From NCBI RefSeq assembly GCF_018320785.1, contig NC_054866.1, positions 34,883,000-34,946,999 on the forward strand: a stretch of 64,000 nt of DNA. Direction: 5' to 3'. The notes beneath the pieces were generated by a model that was not told where the DNA came from, searched no databases, and saw nothing but the letters and a program-made list of their open reading frames with translations. Source of the DNA: Cheilinus undulatus. Taxonomy: Eukaryota > Chordata > Actinopteri > Labriformes > Labridae. Below are positions 25,570 through 56,101 of the stretch, piece by piece. Position numbers and translations under genes: made by a program. The first letter of the stretch is position 1. Every line of letters begins with the position of its first letter.

Positions 25570-26385
25570 GCAACCAAGTAACAGTGTGTTGTTAATAAAT
25601 CAGCCTGTTATGAAACAGCTCTTTAATGTGAACCGCCAGAGCTGGCCTCCTTTGACAGCAAGTTTCCTTTCTTCTATTTTTTTTGTTATTCATAACATAT
25701 TTAAAAAGTCAAATAGGCACTGAATAAAGAACCATTTGGGAGCTAAAAGATTCAGGGTTTTTCTGGATGGACTATGACCAGCTGTGCTTAACCACACCTG
25801 ACCGCTTGGTGGAAATGGACCACATATGAATGTTGCATGACAGATTTTTAGAAGCAGATATTTTATACATATCTGCCAACATTTCTCTGTGAGCTTTTTA
25901 AATTGTTTTGCATAGATGTGTCAGTACTTTTAGGACACAAAAGTAGTAAAAGGAAGGCCACACACTATTAAGCCTGATCTGAGGCCAAAAATTTGCATCC
26001 CCAACAATTATGGGGGTGTATCCCGAGTGGAGGCTCATCATAAACAATAATTAGTCGGAATAATCCCAAGTTATTTGGTATCAATAAAATTATTTTACTG
26101 TTCCAAATCATGCCGTAGCCTCCTAGACCTAGAAACGTGAATATGACTGGAATCATAAATGTGATATTTACGATTCTAGCCTCCAACGGAAAATCCACAA
26201 CAACCAATGAGAGCGAGTAGACCATGCAGCATCACCAGCCAGACGTTACGTACCTAACCGCTCACACATACTGTAGACACAACTTTACCTTTAGCCAAGC
26301 CACACAATCTTTACTGTGAGGTCGTTGGCAGGTCAGCAGGTGTGTGGTCTCAAGTGAACTGACGACCAGGCTGTATCATCTAGTG

Positions 26386-27452
<1,067 letters not shown>

Positions 27453-27589
27453 ATTTAGCGTGTGCACTCAGAAGATTTAAGATGAAAAATCGTTTGAAAT
27501 CGTCCTTACGTCTGTGGTCACCCACGTTTTTAAAATCCTTTAATATTTGAACATTGTCTGGTGTGTGGCCAGCCTAAGATTGTTTTTCT

Positions 27590-45670
<18,081 letters not shown>

Positions 45671-45763
45671 CACCCTCCTATGATAACACCTTGGTACTGA
45701 CTCTATGTGATGTACGCTAAAGGAATGTTTAATGTATATGTGTGCTCTCCCTGTGCACACGTT

Positions 45764-45769
45764 ATTAAA
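45764..45769 (+). terminator. zpld1: Polyadenylation signal of zpld1 (ATTAAA)
   Basis: An ATTAAA hexamer lies 94 bases after the zpld1 stop codon and is followed within 20-40 bases by a GT-rich tract (TTGTTGTAGGTGTTGTGTGT), the usual downstream element. This implies a short 3' UTR of roughly 110-120 bases. Confidence 0.7.
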
Positions 45770-46439
45770 TCTGTACTGTATTGTTGTAGGTGTTGTGTGT
45801 TTTTGCCTTAAGTAATGGGTATAACTAAGAATCCTGGGCCCAGCAAAAAGATATCACTGGGCACCAGCCCAAGCAAACCTACTTACTACAATTAAACCAA
45901 CATTATGCATATGACCCAATGAAAGCTTTAAAGACGTACAACTTTGTGCACCATCCTAAAAATTGTGGCTCTACAACAACAGAAGACATAGTTATATATT
46001 CTCAGTAACATCCCAAATCATATTTACTATTACCAAACATACTGCACATCAAGATACAGTATGCATAAGCATCTATAGAGAAGTTCCCAAAAGTATGGTT
46101 GCAAAACTAAACTAAAACTAAAATAAAATACGGCCTTTGAGTCTCCATGGATGATGTGTATGTAATTTAAAGAAGAACTTACATAGTGCCTATAAAAATA
46201 AGAGTTTACAAAGTGCTTTGACAGCCTAGAAAAATAAATCACAAGAACACGGTGGGCTCAAAAACAAGCCAATGATATAAAACAAGCTAATTAAGAAACT
46301 AAACAGGAAGCCAAAGAACTGAGAAGAAAGGGTAAAAGTATTGAAGAGCAGTTAGATAAAATGCTTGAAAAAGACACTACAGTTCCTCATGTGTAGGCAC
46401 CAGCTATAGTTTGAACCCTAACCTTCACTATAGGAGGTG

Positions 46440-47045
46440 GCACTCTTAATCTGCCCACCTACAATGCCAACCTTTTAAAGCAGATGGATTGGCCAGTCTC
46501 CATGTCTGTCATCGGGCAAATCCATCGCTCAAAGCTCCAATCTGAAACTTTTGTGCCAGGTTTGAAAATGGACCTGACCAATCACCGTCATTTGAGGAGA
46601 ATGAGGCTGTAGCCACGGGTGAGGCTAAGTTGCACTAAAGGCAGACAGCAATGACTGCTGCCAGTGTAGTGATTAGCTTGGATGTAGCTATAGTATAGTG
46701 GCAGTTTTAACTAGGCCACATTTCTTTATTAAATTAAGAGCAAAGAGCAACACTGAAGCTTCTCTTTGCAGAGATGTTTTTGCACTTCTTCCAACAGGTC
46801 TTGGTATGAGTTTGATCCACAAACAAGCTCCACCATTCATGAACTACACCAGTGCCTGTCTTTTGAGCTCATGTTAATACCGCTCATGCCTGCTGCCTCA
46901 TTTTGTCTTGTTGCTCCGATTGGCCAATAATGATTGTGACAGACAGAATGTCTGTCCAATCACCTTCCAAGAATTTTTTTGAAGTCCTGTCCTCCCCAAG
47001 CCCTTAGTATGGGAGGTTTCTTAGATGAATATGAAACATATCCAT
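46440..47045. repeat. Inverted repeat pair, right copy
   Basis: Opposite-strand relative of 35160-35765, matching collinearly through AAAGCAGATGGATT, GACCAATCA-like, GACAGACAGAATG and the GGTTT...GATG...CATCC region. It is too diverged for a recent duplication, so a shared dispersed element is the simplest explanation. Confidence 0.65.
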
Positions 47046-47900
47046 GCAATGGCTATATGAAACAGTCTACATTGCTGCCTGTCAGTGATTGCTTTTTCAG
47101 GGAATATGTTCCTTTCAGTTCATCAGGGTTGTTCAAAATCCTGGTCCACATGCCGGTGAGGGAAAGCTGTAACACTAGCTCCAACCAGGAAGGCATCAGC
47201 TAGGGGTTTGAAGATCTAGAATTAACCACCGTCCTACCTCTCTATGCCTTTTTTTTTTTTTTTTTGGGGAAACATGTTCTTTCCAGATCATTAGGACAGT
47301 TCAAAATACAAGCCCACATTTCAGTGGATGAAAGCCAGAGTGCTAGCCTCTCAGGAAGGCCCAAGTTGGGCTTAGAACTTTCCTAGAATTTACTACTGCC
47401 CTGCCTGTCAGGTCTAGCTTTTCTTAGGATTCACATAAGTTCCAGTACAGAAGGGCAGTTCAAACTCTTGGTCCCTGTATGAGAGCCAGAACACTGGCTC
47501 TACAAGGTATGGCCTTGACAAGTGTTTGAACCCCAAACCCTTGCCTGTTAAGAGTTATAAACGTTCCAATACCCTATGGTAGTTTGAAATAGTAGTCCAT
47601 TTTGCAGTGGGAGTTGAAGCTTCACTGCCAGCCACCACAGTGGCATTTCACTCTGGTGATTGTCTTTCAGGGTCTATGTTCCTTCCAGTACATTTGGAAT
47701 ACTGCAAAATAATACTTTACTTGAGAGGAAGCTGGAACACATCAGCTTTGCATGGGAAGGTCTTGGCTGGGCTTCTATTGCAGAATTGCTAACATTTTAT
47801 CTTTGAATGCTTGTTTGTCTGGGTTTTTCTTCATTTAAGGACAATGGGATAGTCTAAAATCATGGCCCACACTCCTCTGGGTAAAAGCCAGAGGAGTGTA
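47046..47900. repeat. Degenerate tandem array, unit about 115-167 bp
   Basis: A unit containing TGTTCCTTTCAG, then a CAGTTCAAAAT-like motif, GTCCACATTTCAGTGG, AGCCAGAACACTAGCTC, AGGAAGGCCTTG and CCTGCCTGTC recurs about six times. The TGTTCC-like anchors are near 47108, 47275, 47438, 47562, 47678 and 47830. Frames in it are chance. Confidence 0.75.
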
Positions 47901-49020
47901 GTAATACATATTAAGGCCACGGTAGTGGTTTTACAATGCTATCCATGTGCCTTGTTCAGTAAAACACGGTTGGATTGATGGAGACTGACTGGTTGGATAT
48001 CACTGGTTCACCACTTTCACGACTGATTTAGATTGAGCTAGACACAGACAAAGAAAAATGTACAGGTGTAAAAGACACAGGAGGTTAGACAAACTCAAAT
48101 GAACAAGGACAGGAGGCTAAAACAATATGAACAGAACTGCTAAACTACTAGTCTCACACCAGTTGGTTTAAAGAAAGTGATCTTTGGTGTCCTCTTGGGC
48201 TGTGTCTTATATCTTAAATTGAAAAAAATGTTTGATTTCCTTAATTTTTTAAAGAAAATACATTTAGAGGCCATGCAAAAGTGTCTAAGAGCATCCAAAC
48301 GATCACTACATTTGAAATCTTAGGTCTAGTTTTTTTCCAGATCAGTTTATGGTTTTCAAAAGTACTGAATGCAGCAGGAGAAAGGAAAATCAGTCCTGTC
48401 TCACACAGGAAAATACCTATTCAAGATCTGACAAAGGTTGGAATCGGACCCACAGACGATGAAGTTTTTGAAACACAAGTCAGGCTCTCTATCCAAAGAG
48501 CTACTGAGGTGAATCCCCATTGGGATAGCCAAGAGTTTTGAGACTCATTCTTTTGCATAATTGCAGCTGGGATAATGAAACTAAGTACCCATCCATTTGA
48601 TGTGTGATGTGTCATTGAACCAGTGTGGGCAGGTATTCTTTAACATTCAAAGCAGCAGTTACTTTATATTCTTCCCTGCATTAATTGAACCCTTTAGCAT
48701 TTAGAAGTTATCATAGTAGGCATAGCTTCAATGTAAGTGTGATGGATGATAAAAGCTCAAGAAAGGGCAGCTGACTCATGTTCTGGCACACAAGTGGGAT
48801 TTGAACCAGCATCTCCAGGTAGTCACTGGCATACTTAGCAACTGCTCACCCACTGAGTTATATTCCTGTCCTGACTTTATAAAATACTTTAGAGTTTAGA
48901 AGTTATCACAGAGGGCAATTGCTCATTTTCTTTCCTTGAACTTCCTTTAGAGTTTAAGAGTAATGCAAGGTAAATGCAATGGATAATGACAGCACAGGAA
49001 GAGGGAATTCACCTTAGAAT
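47901..49020. other. Intergenic stretch with antisense tRNA-like fragments
   Basis: The motifs TTGGAATCGGACCCACAG (48438), AGTGGGATTTGAACCAGCA (48792) and, further on, GGGATTGAACCTGTG (50361) each resemble the complement of a tRNA B box. They may be remnants of an old tRNA-derived SINE on the minus strand. None folds as an intact tRNA by eye. Confidence 0.35.
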
Positions 49021-50175
49021 ATCATGTAAAACCTCTTTTTAATTTCCATATATTCTAGATTAATGTCATACAAAGTAAAATATCAAAGACTTTTTTGTTT
49101 TATTCTTTATATTATGGCTTAAAATCAAAACTCCACCATCTCAAACTATTAATTGCAAAGGTTTCCTGATCCTTCATTTTCCACTCTACATGGTTTAGTA
49201 CACACAACCACAATGATGGAGAAGACTGCTGACTTGGCAAATATCCAGAATACCATCACTGACATTCTCCACAAGGAGGGTAAGCCACAGAAGGTCACTG
49301 CTGAAAGGGCAGACTGTTCTCAGAGTCTGTATCAAATATTTATGTAAAGTTGACTTGAGATGAGGTCAGCCTTTAGAGGACTGTTAGACAAAGCAGATGC
49401 AAGAACTTAGGGGAGCTTCAAAAGGAGTGGACGGGGAAATGGGCAGCGTGTGTGTCGTCTCCTCGTGTCGAGCCAATCCTAAACCACGGAGAGCGTCATC
49501 AACGTCTCACCTGGGCTACAGACAAAAAGACCTGGACTGTTGCTAAGTGGTCCAAAGTCCTGTTTTCAGATGAAAATGAATTTTGCATTTCATTTGTAAA
49601 TCAAGGTCCCAGAGTCTGGAGGAGGATCTGAGAGGCACAGACTCCAAGGTACTTTAGGTCCAGTGTTTTCAGTTTCCACAGTCAGTGATGGTTTGGGGTG
49701 CCTTGCCATCTGCTGCTGTGGTCCACTGTGCTTTATCAGGTCCAGAGTCAACACTTTCAGCCATCTACCAGGAGATTTTAGAGCACTTCATGCTTCCATC
49801 TACTGAGAAGCTTTAAGGAGACACCGATTTCCTTTCCCAGCAGGACTTTGCACCAGCTCACAATGAAGCCAAAACTACCAGAAACTGGTTTGCTGACCAT
49901 GGTACTGTGTTTGACCAGCTAACTGGTCTGACCTAAGCCCCGTAGAGAACCTCTGGGGAAATGTCACGAGGAAGATGAACAACAATACAGACAGTGCCAC
50001 GACTGATTGGTGCCATGCCACATCACATAGATGCAGTTATTTGTGCTAAAGGAGCACAATTACTGAGTGCATAACTGATCAGGATTTTCCAGAAAGTCAA
50101 CATTTTTGTATCATAAATCCTTTTTTGGACAGGTGTTTTGTGATATTCTGATATTTTGAGATAGATGATTTTTAG
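49020..50175 (+). mobile_element. Tc1-like transposon remnant
   Basis: Plus-strand transposase pieces include KTADLANIQNTITDILHKEG (N-terminal, 49153-49347), FSDENEFCISFVNQGPRVWR (catalytic block, from about 49567) and VENLWGNVTRKM near 49945. Stops and frameshifts are frequent. Terminal regions contain ATATTTTGAGATAGATGATT on the right. Confidence 0.7.
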
Positions 50176-50948
50176 ATGCACCTGTATGACAGTTTTAAAT
50201 GGGGTAACTTAGACATTAGGTGCAGTTGCTTATCCACTGAGCTTTCTGAAATACATTGAGACAATTCTCAAGAGATAACACTTTATCATAACAATATTTA
50301 AGTGCAAAGTAAATGCAATTGCTAATATTAGTAAAGGAACAGATTATTTGGCACAGGAAGGGATTGAACCTGTGTTAGCACGTGTACACATGCCAAGGAA
50401 GATGTAGAGAAGCACACACTATTTCAGTTTTGATAAAATAAACAGACCACTTTATACTTTCTGCTTAAACTTGTCTCTGACCAGAAGCTGTTTTAGTAAC
50501 TCTAAGGCCCCTGGCAAAGACCAATATGGCAGCTTTCCCCATTTTTTCTGAAGGTAATCATAGCTGGTGAGCAAAATATTTATATAAAATGCCACAGTAG
50601 TACGAGAACACTTCATCAGCTCTTAGAAGAGCATCATCACTCAAATTCAGTACATTTAAATATTTTATCATGTCTGTAGGCCAATGCTCAGTACTGGGAC
50701 AATATCCACTCTTCTTCCAGAAATCATACATTTTTATATACTGCAATTTTACCACACAGAAATCCACCAATTCTTTGTTTCAATATGTCTATATTGATCT
50801 GCCAAACTCATTTGCTTGATTAAGACGTGCAGATTTTTGAGGGGCTTGGAGCTTGCTGTAGGGTCCAAGGGTTCTCTGCAGGGGCTTTGTGGGGTCATCA
50901 AACTAAATTTTGATGCTACTTTTGACCCACTTGGCCAGTGGTGTAGAG
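50176..50948. other. Intergenic stretch
   Basis: No gene supported. Short frames at 50558-50770 and 50749-51027 on the minus strand resemble no protein. Confidence 0.3.
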
Positions 50949-51173
50949 CAGTGGTCCTCAAATGGTGTAGCAAGGCACAGTGGTGTGCCTTGAAGCAAGT
51001 CTTGATGTGCCCTGAGAATTTGTACAACCACTTTTTCCTACTACAACTTTACAACATCTTAAGCTACTGTATGTTTTAAAGACACTATTTTGTATGGATA
51101 TGTATATAGTGTGCCTTGACATTTTGGCTTGTTGTAAGGCGGGTCTTGAGCAGAAAACTGTTGAAAACCACTA
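50949..51173. mobile_element. Small hAT-type MITE (CAGTGGTCCTCAAA ends)
   Basis: The left end CAGTGGTCCTCAAA and right end TTGAAAACCACTA are near-inverse, and the interior GTGTGCCTTGA motifs occur near both ends. The flanking octamers GTGTAGAG and GCATACAG agree at 5 of 8. Confidence 0.55.
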
Positions 51174-52309
51174 GCATACAGGAATACAGAGTATACCCAC
51201 TTTAAAATAGAGAGGAAACCCATTTTTAAAGTGCATATAAATTAGGAGTATGACTACTTCCACGCACATCACTACACCACTGCTCTTGGCCCCTTATATA
51301 CATTTTAAAAATGTAATCATTAAGATATTCCATAGACATATACCTCATATTTAATGCAGACTAATGATGACTTTACCCCTTGGAGCACAAAGCCCTAGGC
51401 AACTGCCTAATGGTAAAACCACTCACCAACATCCAGCAAGCCATCATGGCTGGAGCAAATATCACAGTTTTGAAATGGAGAGGACATAAACGATTAAAAA
51501 CCCAAGTACTAACAGACGGCACAGTGGCAAATGGTAAACGCTCCTGGCCAACAGCATAACGGTTTAAGGATTGAATACAGTGCTGGCAGGGTCGGGGCAG
51601 GGACACAAAGGGACAGTAGAGAGTTAAGGTCAGAGGAAAAGGAAAAACAAGGAGCAGAAAAAGAACAATATATCCAGCCCTGGTAGAAAGTTACTGTCCA
51701 TTAATATTACTATTACTTTGGAACACTGCTAAACATATTTAGAAAAGTGAGAAAAGCAATATGAATGGGATTTATAAAATCCAAATACCTGTAATCAGTT
51801 TATTCAATCATCAACTTACATTATTAGGAACAACATAAGATTTTCTTTCACTCACTAAAATAAGTATGGGCACAGTACCCACATTAAAGTCAGGCTTCAT
51901 CACTCATGCCTCTGTAATAAGTCGGTGACTGTTTATGGAAGTAATTCGGATGAAAAGTGATATGCATTTAAAAGCACGAGCTTTAGGAATATTAGTGTTG
52001 TGTTGTGAGAGGATGGACTGAAATGAGTGAGCAACATTCAGCAGATGAACAGGATTCCTTCTTCTCTATGAAGTCCAGATGGTCATCAGGTAAGGGGGAG
52101 CAGGATGGTGCCTCAAGCAAGCTGGACCTACCGAAATCTAATATTAAAAGGCTCTCCAACCGACTACACTGTTCTGCCTGCTTCAGCTGCCTGTCAGCGT
52201 CTCTTCAGCTGTGCAGACTGCTGTTCAGTGCAAAGTTTGGATGAACTTGAGTAACTTTAAAGACCTGCTGCTGCTGAACTTCAAAGCAAGTTCAGAGCAA
52301 AAATGGTAA
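51174..52309. other. Intergenic stretch
   Basis: Nothing recognised. Frames at 51373-51606 (minus) and 52005-52244 (plus) have no family resemblance. Confidence 0.3.
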
Positions 52310-52562
52310 GAACACTTTGTGCCTCATGGCAAGAAAGTTCCTGGTTCGAATCCCGGTCGGACAGGGTCTTTCCGTGTGAGTTTGCATGTTGTCCCTGTCC
52401 AAAAACATGCGTGTTAGGTTGATTTGTTAACTCATAATTGCCCATATGTGTGAGTGTGCATGGTTGTGGGGAGGCAGCCAGTCTGGGGTATACCCCAGAG
52501 AGCAAGGATAGACTCCAGCCCCCCCTGACCATGAAAGGGATAAGCAGAAGAGAAAATGGATA
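52310..52562 (+). mobile_element. tRNA-derived SINE
   Basis: The B box GGTTCGAATCCCGG lies at about 52343, followed by GAGTTTGCATGTTGTCCC, CCAAAAACATGCGTGTTAGG, CCAGTCTGGGGTATACCCC and a tail AGAAAATGGATAAA. This is a widespread fish SINE. The fragment at 16365-16548 is from the same family. Confidence 0.8.
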
Positions 52563-55500
52563 AATTGAAAACACTTTGGATTATTTTTAATTTTTTAGCA
52601 CTAGAAACATCATCAGGTTGAATTTACCCAAGGCTGTTCTTTAATTGTCTAACTAGAACTAGAAGTTATGAGGTAAAATTCCCCCCAGAAAAAAAAAAAC
52701 ATTAATTTTTCCTCCGCTTTATTTCACACCAGCAGATAAACAATAGAAGCTGCCATGAAAACACCTTCTCTTTGTTTCTGCACTTTGTTACCAGAAGTGA
52801 TAGATCAACCTTCAACCTTGACATGACTGGCAAAAAAAATCCTATCATGAAATATCAATAGATATGCTTAATGTTTTGATGAGGAAGAATCTGATTTTGG
52901 GGAAGTTTAGGGCTGAGTGATCACTCGACAATTTTGGATGTAATGTTTCATCACCGGCCAGTAATCTAGGTCTCTTTCTGTGGTACATGAGCAGTTTTTT
53001 GTCTCTTGATCAGTGCTATTAATGAAAATCAATGCACTCTAATAACAGGAACATTTTGCAGGGTATATAGAGAGCTGCAGCAGTGCTCTAGTGTTGATGC
53101 TATAGAGCTCAGTCAGATGAATGACTCCACATTACACATGTGCTGTTTGCTGTTGTATTAGGTAGTGTGAAGGTGTGTTTAAATAAACAATCTTGTTAAA
53201 CACCCTTGGGGTACTTTTCTTGTATTTGAGTAAAATTCATACTATTCCTTCAGAACAATATGCTCACACTCTTGCCACCCATCATAAGAGTTAAAAGTCT
53301 CAAGAATTCTCTCAAAACTGAAATAAAGCTTTATTATTAATATTGACGCTCAGATTTGATCAGACTTAAATTCTAAACTAAAATAAAATTGTAAAAACTT
53401 AAATATTCAGCAGTCATGTTATAGAGTTACGTTAGCTTCCTAGAACATAAAGATTGGTAACAAGAAAACCTCTATTTCATAACATCATTTACTCTGTACA
53501 GTAAAGAGGAGGATTAGGGCCAGAGGTGAAGGTGAAAATACAATTTGAAGAAAGTGTAAATTTTAAGAATACAGTCGAAGCCTGTTATCGAAACAAACAG
53601 CTGATCTCAGACAACCACAGCTGTGTTCGTGAGCTATAATAGAAAAAAATCTCTTTGCTGTTAAATCCAGAGTATAGTTTCACATGTTCAGTGATACAAA
53701 GAATGTTGCAGAGACAGTCAATATTCGCTGTTTCTTCAGCACTATTAGCATGGGATTAGAAGTACTTCCCATTTTTTCCTTCACCTCTGACCTAACCCTC
53801 TTTTGTAGAGAAGCTAAAATGTTACTTTGACAAAAAAATCCACTCCAGTGTTGTTGTTTTTTTAATTTTTTTTATTAAATCAGCCAACCATCTTCAAACT
53901 TTGGCTATCAGATTTTCTAAAAAGCAAACTGACTTTAATGATTAGCTAGCTCATTGATTTTCAACCCTATTCGCTAATTTTAAGTGAGAAAACATTAAGC
54001 ATTTTTTAAATGTTTATCACAATACAACTTAAAAAATGTATTCGTACAAAAGAATTGCAGGAGCCTTCCTCTCCAGCCTGGAACAAGCAATTTACATCTT
54101 TATTTTAATGGATTCAAAGGTGAAGAATGGACTGAAAAGCTCATACATCAACATCAGGCTGAATTTAACTTTGACAAGAGATAAAGGTTAGTGCTTGAAA
54201 ATGAATCAAAAGCTTAAAAAATGCTTAACATAATATCTGCTGTCTGTTAAAACCCATGAATTGATGTCTATGCTATGGTTATATGAGTTAAATAATTCTG
54301 ACATTAATGCAGCATAGTTCATACAAACTTGATATCCTGGTTTTTTGTTTTACATGGATGAACTGTAGTTGTACAGTTTTAAAGTGTTTATCTAAAAATC
54401 CACACAGTTAGAGGTAACACTTAAACCTAACAGCTGTTTGCTGAAGACAAATTACATGTTGCTTGATGATTTTGTAGGTTGTTTTCCATACATGATTTAT
54501 TTGTCTAAATCTGTAACATTACTTTTTTCTGCTGTTTCGACATGTACCAGCTGTATGTGTGAGAATTTTCCAAATGTCAGTGCTTGAGGTTGTCCAGTCT
54601 CCAGGAAAGAGAACAAAATAACAGGCACATTTTCTGACTGCAGGAATTAAATCTTTCTGTTTTTGTAGTATTGATTTTATATTTGTATGACCCTCATAAA
54701 AGTCTTTGGGCAGCAGCTGCATCTCACGTACGTGACTCTGTTGCTGGATCTGTGACCCTCACATTTTTTCTGCATTCACTGCTCTTTGTTACTCTAATCC
54801 CTCATTTCAGCAGGCTCTCAATGACGTGTTCTGTTTCCTCAATGCCTACAGATAACTGAAATAAGAGGAATTAAGGCCATTATCTGCTTTCGTGGTTTGC
54901 TTTAAGTCATAATCAATCAAATTGTCCTTCCAAATTTGAAATGAGGCTTTGTGTGCTGAGACCAAGTTCAGGTAAGTCACGACCAAAGCATCTATAAAAG
55001 ACAGGTGGAATTTATGAGAGGGTTTGTACCTGGTGCTGAAGGACTCTTAGTATGTTTAGGTACACACGTCATAACAATAACAGTGTCCTGTATTTGACGA
55101 TGCGGTTTCATATGTTCAACAAAAGATTCACGGAGACGCCCATCCTCCACCTTGACCCTGATCAGTGCGTTCTCTTCCCAGGTGGCTCACCTGACAAGAT
55201 TAGGTTTCTGACTGTTCTTAAGACATCTTCTTTCATTTAAAAGTCCAAATTAACTTTGATTTAAATGATTCTATAAATATGTGGGGGTGTGCATTTTCAT
55301 TATCTGCATGAAGCACAAATTCATGCAGAATTCATTTTGTGTTTCTGCCTAAGTTTAAAATTCATGAGGCTTGAACATAATAAATGTCAGGAAACTTAGT
55401 TTGACTGGCATGTTCCCTGCTGAAAGTTTGTTCCAAAATTATTATCATTAAACGCTAGCATATTAAAGTTGTTTTGTTCTAATTTTTCTCACTTTAGGGT

Positions 55501-55867
55501 CATTCAGGTCAGATTTAAACACGAAACACCTCTGAAGACAACAGACTTCTATCTTCTATTATGTGTGAGGTCCCTGCTGTAAAGAAAGCATACATACTCT
55601 TACTTTATTAAGTTTCATAGTAGCAGGTGAAGTGGGCTGCATTTCACACACACTCAGAAAGCCTTATGGACATTGTTAAAGCATGTAACTTTGAAGGGGA
55701 CTGTGTTGGGTTTCATCATTTGCCTCCAGGAGAGGACCACAGCACCACAGCCACAAAAACTGAATTGTTTCCACGCAAACTGAAGCAGCTCCACCAAAGA
55801 TGGCAATGACCCTGTTTCCATCCAATCCTAAATCAGTGTTGTGACCACACAGAGGTCATGTTTGCCA
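52563..55867. other. Intergenic DNA upstream of the second ZP gene
   Basis: AT-rich, with no transposon ends recognised and no exon supported. Frames at 54519-54722, 55052-55240 and 55627-55809 resemble no protein. The last several hundred bases may hold regulatory DNA for the gene starting at 56102. Confidence 0.4.
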
Positions 55868-55876
55868 TATATAAAA
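55868..55876 (+). promoter_or_regulatory. TATA box of the second ZP gene (TATATAAAA)
   Basis: TATATAAAA sits about 45 bases upstream of a consensus 5' splice donor (AG|GTAAGA, junction 55921/55922). Transcription from about 30 bases downstream of the box would produce a short noncoding exon ending at 55921. A TATA promoter fits a tissue-restricted secreted protein. No comparable TATA box was found upstream of zpld1. Confidence 0.6.
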
Positions 55877-55897
55877 CAGCCCACTCCTCTGTTACCC

Positions 55898-55921
55898 TAA
55901 AGCAGCAGAGAGACGGAGGAG
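55898..55921 (+). other. Predicted 5' UTR exon of the second ZP gene
   Basis: The stretch between the inferred transcription start and the donor at 55922 reads as a purine-rich leader (AGCAGCAGAGAGACGGAGG). The matching acceptor is TTCTTTCACAG ending at 56085, giving a 164-base intron and leaving 16 untranslated bases before the ATG at 56102. The start of the exon is an estimate. Confidence 0.5.
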
Positions 55922-56101
55922 GTAAGATCCAGGCTAGGATGCAATCCACTGATTGACAGCTTCTAAATTTGGACTTTTTACGCCTCACCTCAGTGGACCT
56001 ACAGATGTTTTTCTTCTGCTTTGTGCTGGATTTATTAGGATTTTCTATGTTTGACATCCTTGTATTTGCCTCAGTTCTTTCACAGAAGGCAGAGCAGTGA
56101 G

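Noticed and set aside
56051..56101. N-terminal extension upstream of the second ZP gene's ATG
   Set aside because: It starts with TTG, and a better reading is a 5' UTR with an acceptor at 56085 and the signal peptide starting at 56102.
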